DNA of 64,000 nt from Flavimaribacter sp039888615. Lineage in GTDB: Bacteria; Pseudomonadota; Alphaproteobacteria; Rhizobiales; Rhizobiaceae. Shown one piece after another: positions 50,821 to 59,735 of the stretch (position 1 is its first letter; every line of letters begins with the position of its first letter). The position numbers were made by a program, and so were the translations under genes. A model generated the notes under the pieces. That model saw only the letters and a list, made by a program, of their open reading frames with translations, was not told the DNA's origin and ran no database searches. The stretch is taken from the NCBI GenBank assembly GCA_039888615.1, contig JBDQQS010000001.1. The stretch is one strand, 5' to 3'.

Positions 50821-51712
50821 TCAGGTCGCGCAGCATGGCGCATTCCTCGATCGTCAGATCAGTCAGCGGTGGTCGAACCGGACCGGCGTCGAACCCGGCA
50901 AGCCGGACCCCGGCCTTGATCGCCGAGACGGCGTAACCCTTGTTGCGGTCGCGGATCGCCATGAAGGGGTAGAAGAAGTCATTCAGGCAGGCCTCGATAT
51001 GCGCATGGTCATTGTTGTGGAGCGCCTCATAGAAGGCGATCGCAAGCTTGGGCGCGAAGTTGAAAACGGCCGAGGAATAGGTCGAGAAACCGGCGCCCAG
51101 ATATGCTTCGGCAAACAGCTCCGCCGTTGGCATTCCCCCGAGATAGACAAGACGATCCGCCATCGTGGCGGTGATCTGGCGGACCAGCCCAATATCGCCC
51201 GAACCGTCCTTGAAGCCGATCAAGTTGGGACAGTCCGCGCAAAGACGCTGCAATGTCGAGGGATGGATGATGCAATTGTCCCGGTTATAGACAATCACGC
51301 CGATGGACACCGCGTCGCAGACAGATTTCACATGCCGGTACAGGCCTTCCTGCGAAGCCTCGATGAGGTATTGCGGCAGGAGCAAAACGCCGTCTGCACC
51401 GGCGTGTTCAACGCTTTTGGCGATGTCGACGGCTATTCTGGTTCCATAACCACAGCCGGAGATGATCGGCGTTTCGCCAGCAGCCGCCTTGGCCGCGCGA
51501 ACGACGCCCGGGAGTTCGTCCGGCGCGAGCGAGAAGAACTCGCCGGTGCCGCCGCCGGCAAACAGGGCGGCAGCGCCGAACTGCGACAGCCACTCGATAT
51601 GTTTGCGATAGGGGGCTTCGTTGAAGGCGCCCTGGTCGTTAAACGCAGTAACGGGGAAGGACAACAGTCCGGAGCCCAAGGCCAGTTTCAAATCGTGCGG
51701 TTCCATCATCAA
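50798..51712 (-). CDS. kdgD: 5-dehydro-4-deoxyglucarate dehydratase
   Basis: 304 residues, DapA superfamily. Converts 5-keto-4-deoxyglucarate to 2-oxoglutarate semialdehyde with loss of water and CO2. Features: GLLSFPVTAFNDQGAFNE, LFAGGGTGEFFSLAPDEL, the catalytic Tyr in GVIVYNRDNCII and the Schiff-base Lys in LIGFKDGSGDIG. The start has three Met codons in a row; any may be used. Promoter hexamers TTGACT and TATCAT (51764-51769 and 51742-51747, minus strand, 16-bp spacer) lie upstream. Confidence 0.93.
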   Translation of the reverse strand: MMMEPHDLKLALGSGLLSFPVTAFNDQGAFNEAPYRKHIEWLSQFGAAALFAGGGTGEFFSLAPDELPGVVRAAKAAAGETPIISGCGYGTRIAVDIAKSVEHAGADGVLLLPQYLIEASQEGLYRHVKSVCDAVSIGVIVYNRDNCIIHPSTLQRLCADCPNLIGFKDGSGDIGLVRQITATMADRLVYLGGMPTAELFAEAYLGAGFSTYSSAVFNFAPKLAIAFYEALHNNDHAHIEACLNDFFYPFMAIRDRNKGYAVSAIKAGVRLAGFDAGPVRPPLTDLTIEECAMLRDLIESQPHA

Positions 51713-51741
51713 AGCCCGTTGCTCGTGTTGCGCGTAAATTC

Positions 51742-51786
51742 ATGATAGAAGTCACGCACGACAAGTCAACTACTTGTATGATGAAT
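51742..51786 (-). promoter_or_regulatory. kdgD promoter with putative regulator site
   Basis: TTGACT and TATCAT are 16 bp apart on the minus strand. Directly upstream of the -35, ACTTGTATGATGAAT (51772-51786, plus strand) matches ACATGTATGATGAAT before the TRAP operon at 14 of 15 bases, suggesting one regulator for both. Confidence 0.55.
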
Positions 51787-51788
51787 AT

Positions 51789-52508
51789 TCAGATTTGTCC
51801 GTCACGCAGAAGCCGCCGATAGCGTTCCTGGCTACCGCGCAGGTGCGTGCGCATCGCTTCGCGCGCGGCTTGTGCGTCGCCGCGCGATACAGCGTCGGCT
51901 ATGGTCTTGTGTTCGTTCTGGATGAGTTGCAGATACTGGGCGCTGGCGTCTTCCGTCGCGCCGCTCTGCAGGGATGTTCTCGGAATAACCGAATGCCCGA
52001 ACATCTCAATGATCTCGGGAAAGCGCGGATTGTTCGTGGCGTCCGCTATAGCGAGGTGAAATGCAAAATCCGCCTTCGTTGTGGAGCGTCCGCTTTCGAA
52101 GGCCCGCGTGAAATCGTCCAGTCTTTCATAGATTGCTTCTTCCTGCGCCGGGGAGCGGCGACTGGCTGCCAAGGCAGCCGATTCCAGCTCGATTGCGGTT
52201 CTGAGCTCAAGGATCTCGATCATCGAAGAGACGCGGCGCGCGTCGATCTGTTGCAGGGAAGGGCCGCTGGACATCTGATTGGCGATGACAAAGACGCCAG
52301 CGCCCTGGCGTGCTTCTACAAGGCCGTCGGCCCGCAGGCTTGCGACGGCTTCCCGTACGACAGTCCGCGATACGGCGAACATCTCCGTCAGCTTTGCTTC
52401 CGATGGCAGTTTGTCGCCGACGGCGTGGCGGCCGGATATGATGGCCTCTCTGATTTCATCGCAGACGCGCGCAACGAGCGTGCCGGATTTCGCGGTTGCT
52501 TTTGCCAA
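51789..52508 (-). CDS. GntR-family (FadR subgroup) transcriptional regulator
   Basis: 239 residues. N-terminal winged helix with IISGRHAVGDKLPSEAKLTEMF and SRTVVREAVASLRADGLV (about 20-70), then an all-helical FCD domain with metal-site-like residues in DFAFHLAIADATNN and HKTIADAVSRGD. It lies before kdgD-gli on the same strand and is divergent from the TRAP-udh operon, so it probably controls hexuronate use in response to a uronate or its product. Confidence 0.9.
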   Translation of the reverse strand: MAKATAKSGTLVARVCDEIREAIISGRHAVGDKLPSEAKLTEMFAVSRTVVREAVASLRADGLVEARQGAGVFVIANQMSSGPSLQQIDARRVSSMIEILELRTAIELESAALAASRRSPAQEEAIYERLDDFTRAFESGRSTTKADFAFHLAIADATNNPRFPEIIEMFGHSVIPRTSLQSGATEDASAQYLQLIQNEHKTIADAVSRGDAQAAREAMRTHLRGSQERYRRLLRDGQI

Positions 52509-52566
52509 GAATGCAGGCTCCGGTTCAAATGAATTCTATTGGCGGCAATCTATCTTATAATATGTA

Positions 52567-52598
52567 TTGACGCAAATATGATCACATGTATGATGAAT
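52567..52598 (+). promoter_or_regulatory. TRAP-udh operon promoter with putative regulator site
   Basis: TTGACG (52567-52572) and TATGAT (52589-52594) are 16 bp apart. The -10 lies inside ACATGTATGATGAAT (52584-52598), the motif shared with the kdgD promoter, so a bound repressor would block it. Confidence 0.55.
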
Positions 52599-52635
52599 TT
52601 GGATGCTGATCGCATTTCAAGGGAGGAACAGGATC

Positions 52636-53634
52636 ATGAATATTGCAACTCATATGCGAAGTCTGGCGGTGTCGGCCGTGATTGCTGGCGGAGTGGCCGC
52701 CGGACTCGCCGCCCCCGCGCTTGCAGACAACTGGCGCGGATGGAACATACATCCCGCCGGCTATCCAAATTCTGTGGCGATGGACCAGTTTGTGGACGAG
52801 GTCAATTCCAAGACGGATGGGCGGGTGACCGCGGAAGTTTTCCACAGCGGAACGCTGGGCTCGCAATCCGACGCTATCGAGCAGACCCGCAACAACGCCC
52901 TGCAATTCGCCAACTTCAACATGGGGCCGATGGGCGAGATTGTCCCGGCGACGAATGTGCTTTCGCTTCCTTTCATCTTTACCGGTATTGATCACATGCA
53001 CACGGTCATGGACGGCGATATCGGCCAGCAGTTTTCCGACGCTCTTGCGGAGCAGGGACTGGTCGCGCTTTCGTGGTTCGATTCCGGCTCACGAAGCTTC
53101 TACAACACCAACAAGCCGATCATGAAACCGGAAGACATGGACGGCATGAAATTCCGTGTCATGAACAACAGCCTGTTCGTCGACATGGTCGACAATCTCG
53201 GCGGCAACGCCACGCCCATGGCCTATTCGGAAGTCTACCAGGCTCTGAAAACCGGGGTGATCGACGGCGCGGAAAACAATTATCCGTCATTCGAGAGCTC
53301 CAATCACTACGAGGTGGCGAAGTTCTATTCGATCACCGACCATCTGATTATTCCGGAATGTCTGTGCATTTCGACCGACGCCTGGGAAGCCCTGTCTGAT
53401 GAGGACAAGGACATCGTGAGTCAGGCCGCAATCAACGCAGCCGAGACGCAGCGAAAGCTCTGGGCCGAGCGCGAACTCGAAAGCCGCAAGAAGGTCGAAG
53501 ATTCAGGCGTGGCTATCAACGAGGTCGAGGACAAGGCCGCATTCCAGGGGCATATGGCGCCGGTCTATGATGGTTTCCTGTCTCAAAATCCGGACATGAA
53601 GGGCCTGGTCCAGTCCATCCAGGCGACCAACTAA
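52636..53634 (+). CDS. TRAP transporter substrate-binding protein (probable hexuronate)
   Basis: 332 residues from ATG 52636 (GGGAGGAACAGGATC before it). Signal peptide ends near LAAPALADN. DctP pattern: EVFHSGTLGSQSDAIEQTRNNAL (in part), DGMKFRVMNNSLFVDMVDNLGG (in part, conserved Arg), AYSEVYQALKTGVIDGAENN. The closing SIQATN is typical of hexuronate-binding relatives. Its place between the GntR gene and udh suggests galacturonate or glucuronate as ligand; not proven. Confidence 0.9.
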   Translation: MNIATHMRSLAVSAVIAGGVAAGLAAPALADNWRGWNIHPAGYPNSVAMDQFVDEVNSKTDGRVTAEVFHSGTLGSQSDAIEQTRNNALQFANFNMGPMGEIVPATNVLSLPFIFTGIDHMHTVMDGDIGQQFSDALAEQGLVALSWFDSGSRSFYNTNKPIMKPEDMDGMKFRVMNNSLFVDMVDNLGGNATPMAYSEVYQALKTGVIDGAENNYPSFESSNHYEVAKFYSITDHLIIPECLCISTDAWEALSDEDKDIVSQAAINAAETQRKLWAERELESRKKVEDSGVAINEVEDKAAFQGHMAPVYDGFLSQNPDMKGLVQSIQATN

Positions 53635-53652
53635 ACTAGGTTTATAGCAACG

Positions 53653-53685
53653 CGCCCGGGTCCAAAGATCCGGGCGTTTTCTTTT
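53653..53685 (+). terminator. Partial terminator between dctP and dctQ
   Basis: CGCCCGGGTC pairs with GATCCGGGCG (two G-T pairs allowed) around CAAA and is followed by TTTTCTTTT. It probably attenuates transcription after the binding-protein gene. Confidence 0.8.
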
Positions 53686-53708
53686 GCGGCGGATACAGGC
53701 GCACCCTG

Positions 53709-54257
53709 ATGGTGGAAGCGAGCAAGGATAGTTTGACCGACAGCGCCGGTTCGTGGCCGGCGGTTCGCCATATTATCGAACTTGTGGTTTCCGCATGCAT
53801 GCTTGTCGCCGGAACGATGCTTGTGGTTCTGATCGGGACGATGGGATGGCTGGTGTTCGGCAGATACGCTCTCAACGACACGCCGACCTGGGTGGAACAA
53901 CTGTCCCTTGTCCTGGTTGTCTGGATCACCTTCCTGGGCGGCGCAGCGTGCGTGTGGCGAAAGTCTCACCTCGGCGTGGATTTCGTTCGTGACGCCTTGT
54001 CATTCACCATGCAGATTGTCCTGAGACTGATCGCGTCTGCGCTGATGGCGGCGTTCGGAGTGTGCATGGCGTGGCAGGGCGGCCTTCTGGCCTCTGGCAC
54101 ATGGGCGCGACGCATTCCGATGCTGGAGATTTCTGAGGGCTGGCGCGCTGTTCCGATGGTTATTTCCGGCGGACTGATCGCGCTGTTTGCGATTTTTGAA
54201 CTTGCGTCACTCGTCAATCACCTGCTGGCCGTTCGGTCCAGGAACATCGGAGACTGA
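53709..54257 (+). CDS. TRAP transporter small permease (DctQ family)
   Basis: 182 residues with four membrane helices (about 30-52, 65-82, 105-127, 145-168). DctQ features: MGWLVFGRYALNDTPTWVEQLSL (in part) and AACVWRKSHLGVDFVRD. Pairs with the DctM gene that starts 3 bp after its stop. Confidence 0.9.
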   Translation: MVEASKDSLTDSAGSWPAVRHIIELVVSACMLVAGTMLVVLIGTMGWLVFGRYALNDTPTWVEQLSLVLVVWITFLGGAACVWRKSHLGVDFVRDALSFTMQIVLRLIASALMAAFGVCMAWQGGLLASGTWARRIPMLEISEGWRAVPMVISGGLIALFAIFELASLVNHLLAVRSRNIGD

Positions 54258-54260
54258 CTT

Positions 54261-55538
54261 TTGGGGCTCATTCTGCTTTTCGGGGTCTTCTTCTTCTCGT
54301 TAATCGCGGGCGTGCCTGTGGCGTTCGCGCTCGGTATCGCAACCGTACTGACATTCGTCTATGAGGGGCTGCCATTATTCGTGGCGTTTCAGCGGATTAT
54401 GTCCGGGATCTCGGTCTTTTCGCTGCTTGCCATACCGTTCTTCATATTCGCCGGAGAACTCATGCTGCAGGGCGGGATCGCGGTCAGGCTGGTGCGGCTC
54501 GCCTCGGCTGCTGTCGGCAACATCCGCGGCGGGCTCGGCGTCGTCAACGTCGCGTCATCGATGTTGTTCGGCGGCATATCGGGTTCGGCGGTAGCAGACA
54601 CCTCCGCCCTTGGCTCGATCATGATCCCGGTCATGAAGGAAAAGAAGTATGACGCGGATTACGCCGTAAACGTCACGGTGACCTCGTCGATCGCCGGCGT
54701 CGTCATACCACCTAGCCACAACATGATCCTCTACGCCGTCGCCGCAGGCGGCGTATCGGTATCCAGCCTGTTCATCGCCGGCGTCGTGCCAGGCATACTG
54801 ATGTGCGTCTGTCTCGCGCTTGCCGCCTATCTGGTGGCCGTTCGGCGCGGCTACGCTTCAGAGGCGTTTCCCGGCTGGCAGGTGCTCGCCATAAGTTTTG
54901 TCGTTGCAATTCCCGGCCTGCTGACAGCAGTAATCATTGTCGGGGGCGTGTTGTCCGGCGTCATGACGGTGACGGAGTCCGGCGCCTTCGGCGCGATCTA
55001 CGCGATCGTCGTGACGGCGCTGGTCTATCGCGAACTGACCTGGGAGCGGTTCATAACGGCGGTGCTCGCCTCGGTTCGCACAACGTCTCTGGTCATGATG
55101 CTGGTGGCGACCGCAACGGCGTTCGCCTATCTTCTGACGCTCTACCGGGTGCCGGACACGCTTGCCGCCAGCATCACCAGCATCAGCGACAATCCACTAA
55201 TAATCCTGCTGCTTATCAATGTCGTATTGCTGCTGCTCGGCATGATCATGGATATGGCGGCGTTGATCCTGATCTGCACCCCGATATTTTTGCCTCTGGC
55301 GCGGGACATTGGCATGGATCCCATTCAGTTCGGCATCATCATCATGATGAACCTCGGCCTCGGCCTGTGCACGCCGCCCGTCGGCGCCTGCCTGTTTGTC
55401 GGCTGCGTTGTGGGAGGCGTGCGCATGGACCATGTCGTGCGGACGATCTGGCCATTTTATCTGGCGATTATCGCGTCCCTGCTCCTGGTGACCTATGTGC
55501 CCGCAATTTCCATGTTCCTGCCAAATCTGATGAGGTGA
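54261..55538 (+). CDS. TRAP transporter large permease (DctM family)
   Basis: 425 residues, about 12 helices, from a TTG start at 54261 (no ATG nearby gives the complete first helix). DctM features: VPVAFALGIATVLTF, IPFFIFAGELMLQGGIA, SSMLFGGISGSAVADTSALG, SIAGVVIPPSHNMILYAV, GLGLCTPPVGACLFVG. udh follows by 5 bp, so uptake and first oxidation are cotranscribed. Confidence 0.93.
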   Translation: MGLILLFGVFFFSLIAGVPVAFALGIATVLTFVYEGLPLFVAFQRIMSGISVFSLLAIPFFIFAGELMLQGGIAVRLVRLASAAVGNIRGGLGVVNVASSMLFGGISGSAVADTSALGSIMIPVMKEKKYDADYAVNVTVTSSIAGVVIPPSHNMILYAVAAGGVSVSSLFIAGVVPGILMCVCLALAAYLVAVRRGYASEAFPGWQVLAISFVVAIPGLLTAVIIVGGVLSGVMTVTESGAFGAIYAIVVTALVYRELTWERFITAVLASVRTTSLVMMLVATATAFAYLLTLYRVPDTLAASITSISDNPLIILLLINVVLLLLGMIMDMAALILICTPIFLPLARDIGMDPIQFGIIIMMNLGLGLCTPPVGACLFVGCVVGGVRMDHVVRTIWPFYLAIIASLLLVTYVPAISMFLPNLMR

Positions 55539-55543
55539 CGATA

Positions 55544-56335
55544 ATGGAGCGATTATTGATAACCGGCGCTGCGGGAGGCGTCGGCGCCACGATACGCAAC
55601 CGGCTCGATCATCTGGCGCAGCATATAAGGCTGTCAGACATCGAGGCGTTTGAAGCCGAAAGCGTCGCCGCTGAAGTTGTCCAATGCGATCTTGGCGACG
55701 CGGAAGACGTGATGGGCCTGGTCGAAGGCTGCGACGGAATCGTCCATTTGGGCGGCGTGTCTCTGGAAGACCGATTCGACAAGATCCGTCGGGCCAACAT
55801 TGATGGTGTATACCATCTCTATGAGGCAGCGCGCCGCCACGGCGTAAGGCGCATCCTGTTCGCAAGCTCCAATCACGTAGTCGGATATCATCTGCAAACC
55901 GAGCGGCTCGACGCCACGGCGACCCTGCGTCCTGACGGGCTTTACGGCGTTTCGAAATGTTTCGGCGAGGCGATGGCCAATCTCTATCACGACAAGTTCG
56001 GGATCGAGACTGCGCTGGTGCGGATCGGTTCTTGTTTCGCGGAGCCGAGTGACCACCGCATGATGTCGACCTGGCTCAGCATCGACGATCTTGTTGCGCT
56101 CGTTGAATGTGTGTTTCGTGTTCCGCGTCTTGGATGTCCGGTCGTTTACGGGGCTTCGAACAACAGCGCGACCTGGTGGGACAATGCGGGCGTCGGGTAT
56201 CTCGGCTGGACGCCGCGGTCCAAGTCGGATGACTACAGACAGAAAGTGGCGCTTTCGGCGCAGCGTCCGCTACCGGACGATCCTGCTGCAGTCTATCAGG
56301 GCGGGAAATTCACGACCGATCCGATTCACGAATAA
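55544..56335 (+). CDS. udh: Uronate dehydrogenase (NAD-dependent)
   Basis: 263 residues, SDR/epimerase type. Oxidises D-galacturonate and D-glucuronate to aldarolactones. Features: LLITGAAGGVGATIRNRL (Rossmann glycines), CDGIVHLGGVSLEDRF, FASSNHVVGYH, and the catalytic YxxxK in GLYGVSKCFGEA; CPVVYGASNN is also typical of Udh. ATG 55544 follows a GAGGTG site. The lactone cycloisomerase and semialdehyde dehydrogenase steps are not in the window. Confidence 0.93.
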   Translation: MERLLITGAAGGVGATIRNRLDHLAQHIRLSDIEAFEAESVAAEVVQCDLGDAEDVMGLVEGCDGIVHLGGVSLEDRFDKIRRANIDGVYHLYEAARRHGVRRILFASSNHVVGYHLQTERLDATATLRPDGLYGVSKCFGEAMANLYHDKFGIETALVRIGSCFAEPSDHRMMSTWLSIDDLVALVECVFRVPRLGCPVVYGASNNSATWWDNAGVGYLGWTPRSKSDDYRQKVALSAQRPLPDDPAAVYQGGKFTTDPIHE

Positions 56336-56574
56336 GACTCGGCGAGCCAAAGCGTCTCGGCAACAAGCGCGTCGATCCAACATTTTTATGATTATTCATG
56401 GATTGTGCGCTGTATACGATTTCGCGCTGGGCACAGGTGTGCTTTATCTGGGGTCTGATTGTGGAATCAGGCGCTCGTCAAAGTCTTCGGAGAAAATCGT
56501 CACGATTGCATGAACTTTTGTTTGCCTCGCCTCCGGTAATCGCGGACGAGGCGAAGGCGATGAAAGGTAGAAAC
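56336..56574. other. Intergenic region between udh and the PPOX gene
   Basis: About 240 bp. Frames from 56398 run into the next gene, but their first 59 codons have no conserved features. I see no RNA gene, terminator or repeat. Confidence 0.4.
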
Positions 56575-57189
56575 ATGAAATTTATTGAAACCAGAGAAGA
56601 ATTGCGGACGGTCTTTCGTGAACCCCATGTGGGCGCCGTGCGCAAGGAAATGAAAACGCTCGATCAGCATGCCAAGGGTTTTCTCTCCCGCAGTCCTTTC
56701 GTTGTGATCGGGTCACAGGACGCAGAGGGTAACGCAGACGCCACGCCGAAAGGCGACAAGCCGGGCTTTGTAATAATTCTGGACGACACCACCATCGCCA
56801 TCCCGGACCGGCCGGGAAACAACCGTCTCGACACCTGGGAAAACGTCGTTGAAAACCCGGCCGTCGGGCTGCTTTTCCTCATTCCCGGGATGAATGAAAC
56901 GCTGCGGATCAACGGTATCGGCAGATTGACGGCCGATGATGACCTGCGGCAGAAGTTTGCTGTCGGCGAACGACCGGCGCTGGCGGTCCTCGTCGTCGAG
57001 ATCAAGGCGGTCTTTATGCACTGCGCCAAGGCGTTCATGCGTTCACATCTCTGGCAACCGGACACCTGGCCAGACCGCAATGAAATGCCGACGCTCGGAC
57101 AGATCATGCGCGATCAACTCGCGCTTGCCGAGAGCGGCGAGGAATTGGACGCCAATCTGGCCGACGGCTACAAGAAAACCATGTGGTGA
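56575..57189 (+). CDS. Pyridoxamine 5'-phosphate oxidase family flavoprotein
   Basis: 204 residues from ATG 56575. MSMEG_1061-type PPOX family: LDQHAKGFLSRSPFVVIGS, ADATPKGDKPGFVIILDD (FMN-binding part), IPDRPGNNRLDTWENVVENP (in part), GRLTADDDLRQKF, and a C-terminal extension with HCAKAFMRSHLWQPDTWPDR (in part). Probably a split-barrel flavin reductase or oxidase; substrate unknown. Stands alone. Confidence 0.88.
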   Translation: MKFIETREELRTVFREPHVGAVRKEMKTLDQHAKGFLSRSPFVVIGSQDAEGNADATPKGDKPGFVIILDDTTIAIPDRPGNNRLDTWENVVENPAVGLLFLIPGMNETLRINGIGRLTADDDLRQKFAVGERPALAVLVVEIKAVFMHCAKAFMRSHLWQPDTWPDRNEMPTLGQIMRDQLALAESGEELDANLADGYKKTMW

Positions 57190-57433
57190 TCGCCCGATCA
57201 CATGTTACCAGACGGAAGCCGGCTGGTCGCCGATTGTGATCGGCGCGCCGATGGTCAGGCCGCCCAAACTGATCATGAGCCGCCAAATCGGCCCCAACGG
57301 GCCAGTCGCATCGGAGATGTTTAGGCTCGGTCAACGGGCTCTTCAAGCCATCGGTCTTCTGTCATTCGAATTGCCGGAATTGACTTTTATTCCGCCAGCG
57401 GCTTGAAGGTTCGTCGCCGGCTGGAGATTTTGA

Positions 57434-58618
57434 ATGAAAAAGCTGTTGGATGGGATTTGTATCCTCGAAGTAACGACAATCGTGATGGGTCCCCTGGCGG
57501 GACAGATTCTGGCCGATCTCGGCGCTGAAGTCATCAAGCTCGAACCTCCTGACGGCGATCTCGCGCGCTATTCCGGAACTGTTGGTCCGAGCGGCATGGG
57601 CGCGCTGTTCGCCAACAACAATCGCAACAAGAAGAGCATCGCAGTCGATCTGCGCAAACCGGAGGGACAGGCTGTTCTGAAGCGCCTGATCAAACACTCC
57701 GACGTGCTGCTGCACAATATGCGTCCGAAGGCCGCAGACCGCCTCGGCCTTTCCCTGGAGGCGGCGCGCACGACGAATGACAAGATCATTCACTGCGCGG
57801 CGGTTGGTTTCGGAAGCGATGGTCCTTATGCAGGCAGGGCGGCCTATGACGACGTCATCCAGGCTGTGTCCGGCATAGCAGCCTTGCCTCTGGAAATGGG
57901 CCGGGAGCCGCAATATGCGCCGACAATCATGGCGGACAAGGTCGCGGCGCTGCATGTTGTTTATTCTATTCTAGCGGCGTTGATGCATCGCGAACGCTCT
58001 GGCGAAGCTTGCGCCGTGGAAGTGCCGATGTTCGAAGCGATCACGGCATTTCTGCTCAACGAACATCTCGACGGCGCCAGTTTCAATGAAGACGCCAGGC
58101 CTGGCTATGTCCGGCTTCTCAATCCTAACCGCAAACCCTACAAGACCTCTGATGGATGGCTCGCCGTCATGCCATACAGCGGCGCGCATTGGGAAAAGAC
58201 ACTCGCCGACATCGGCGAAGTGGCGGTGATGAAAGAGGCCTGGTTTGCGACGGCGGCAGGCCGCAACGCGAATTCGGAAAAGTTGTACGGATTGCTTGTA
58301 AAGGCGCTGCCAGGCCGAACGACGGCCGAATGGGTCGACACTTTCTCCAGACTGGATATTCCACACGCCGTCGTCAATACGATGCAGGACCTTATGCACG
58401 ACGAGCACCTGCAGGCCGTGGATTTCTTCCGCCCGACAGACGGTCTCGAAGGGCGTTTTCGATCCGTTCCGCAGCCGGTGAAGTTCATGGATGTCGAAGA
58501 GGCGCCGGACGGACCGCCGCCGGAACTCGGCGTTCATGCCGATGCGATACTCGCGGATCTCGGTTACTCGGACGAACAGATCGCAGAACTGCGCAAGGCG
58601 GGCGTGCTCTCGCGCTAA
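57434..58618 (+). CDS. CaiB/BaiF family CoA transferase
   Basis: 394 residues, class III CoA transferase. Features: GICILEVTTIVMGPLAGQILADLGAEVIKLEPP (in part), the catalytic Asp region with LLHNMRPKAADRLGLSLEA, GFGSDGPYAGRAAYDDVIQA and the C-terminal LGVHADAILADLGYSDEQIAELR (in part). Moves CoA between carboxylic acids; donor and acceptor unknown. The 240 bp before it hold no gene I can support. Confidence 0.92.
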   Translation: MKKLLDGICILEVTTIVMGPLAGQILADLGAEVIKLEPPDGDLARYSGTVGPSGMGALFANNNRNKKSIAVDLRKPEGQAVLKRLIKHSDVLLHNMRPKAADRLGLSLEAARTTNDKIIHCAAVGFGSDGPYAGRAAYDDVIQAVSGIAALPLEMGREPQYAPTIMADKVAALHVVYSILAALMHRERSGEACAVEVPMFEAITAFLLNEHLDGASFNEDARPGYVRLLNPNRKPYKTSDGWLAVMPYSGAHWEKTLADIGEVAVMKEAWFATAAGRNANSEKLYGLLVKALPGRTTAEWVDTFSRLDIPHAVVNTMQDLMHDEHLQAVDFFRPTDGLEGRFRSVPQPVKFMDVEEAPDGPPPELGVHADAILADLGYSDEQIAELRKAGVLSR

Positions 58619-58745
58619 ATTTCGCCGAGGACATGTGTCCTGCCGGGTGTCGTGTCCTTTCAGCAGGAATTTCACACCATGTAAATTGCGCGTAATAATT
58701 GCAGGTCGTGATAGGGTGACGCCAATCTGCGATGGAGGCGCCATA

Positions 58746-59645
58746 ATGGCCCATGAGAATCTCGATTTTTTGCGGGGATCCATTACGCCGCTCGTTGTTC
58801 CATTCAGGAACGGCGAAGTCGACTATGAGGATTACGCCACGCTCTGCGAATGGCAGATCGAAAACGGCGCCAACGGACTCCTGACGAACGCCACCAGCGG
58901 CGAGCACACGACACTGACTATGGAGGAACGGTAGCGGTTGGCGAGCGTCGCCGTCGAAGTATCGGCCGGCCGGGTTCTGGTATGTGTTGGGACCGCATCG
59001 GAATCGCATACCCAGACCGCCGAGATGATCCGCCGATACAATGATCTCCAGCCTGACGTGATTGTTATCGTGACGCCGTTCTTCTGCAAGCCGCCGGAGC
59101 GGGCAATGGTGGACTATTTCGTTGATGTTATGGCGCGCACGGAGCTGCCTGTCATGATCTATCATATACCGGGTCGGACCGGCGTTCGGCTCACTGTCGA
59201 TACGATTGCGGCGATCCGGGATCGGTCGCCCAACTTCGCCGGATTGAAGAACACAGACGAATCCACGGGGCTGGTCACAGCGATCCTCAACCGGTATCCC
59301 GACATGAAAATCTTTTCAGGGATGGAGCAACCAACGCTTGCGATGATGGCGCTGGGCGTATCCGGCGCTATGATCTCCATTGCCAACGTCATTCCAGACA
59401 AGGTCGCCGAGATGTGCAGACTGTTCGACAGCGGAGATATCGCGGGCGCGCGAAAACTGAACGACGAGATGTCGGAGCTCTTTGCGTCGATTGGCTTTGA
59501 CACCCCGCCCATCACCACCAAATATATGGTCAGGAGGAGAGGCGTTATCTCGCGCAACGAACACAGACTGCCCATGGCGCCGTTGACGCCCGAACTAGAG
59601 AAGCGCCTGGACGGCGTCCTCGAACGCGCCGGCTTGCTCTTGTAG
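58746..59645 (+). pseudogene. DapA-family lyase gene interrupted by one amber codon
   Basis: From ATG 58746 the frame reads 62 codons (RGSITPLVVPFRNGEVDYED, NGLLTNATSGEHTTLTMEER) to TAG at 58932-58934, then continues in the same frame (RLASVAVEVSAGRVLVCVGT) to 59645. The full reading is about 299 residues, normal for dihydrodipicolinate synthase-like lyases, with Tyr in VMIYHIPGRTG and Lys in FAGLKNTDE. A Lys codon (AAG) changed to TAG explains it. The start of the second half at TTG 58938 would lack the first two barrel strands, so it is probably inactive. The housekeeping dapA is likely elsewhere. Confidence 0.85.
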
Positions 59646-59735
59646 TCGGACAGGCGTCTTGCAAGTCATCTTATGGCGATTGGCTCAGCGCTGATTCCGC
59701 TCCGTATTCAAATACCGATTGAGCCGACCGGTTCT

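Noticed and set aside
54803..55543. Upstream extension of the udh frame to 54803
   Set aside because: It overlaps the DctM gene, and udh homology begins at the ATG at 55544.
57190..57433. Possible gene remnant before the CoA transferase
   Set aside because: Frames here give no recognisable protein and no start signal.
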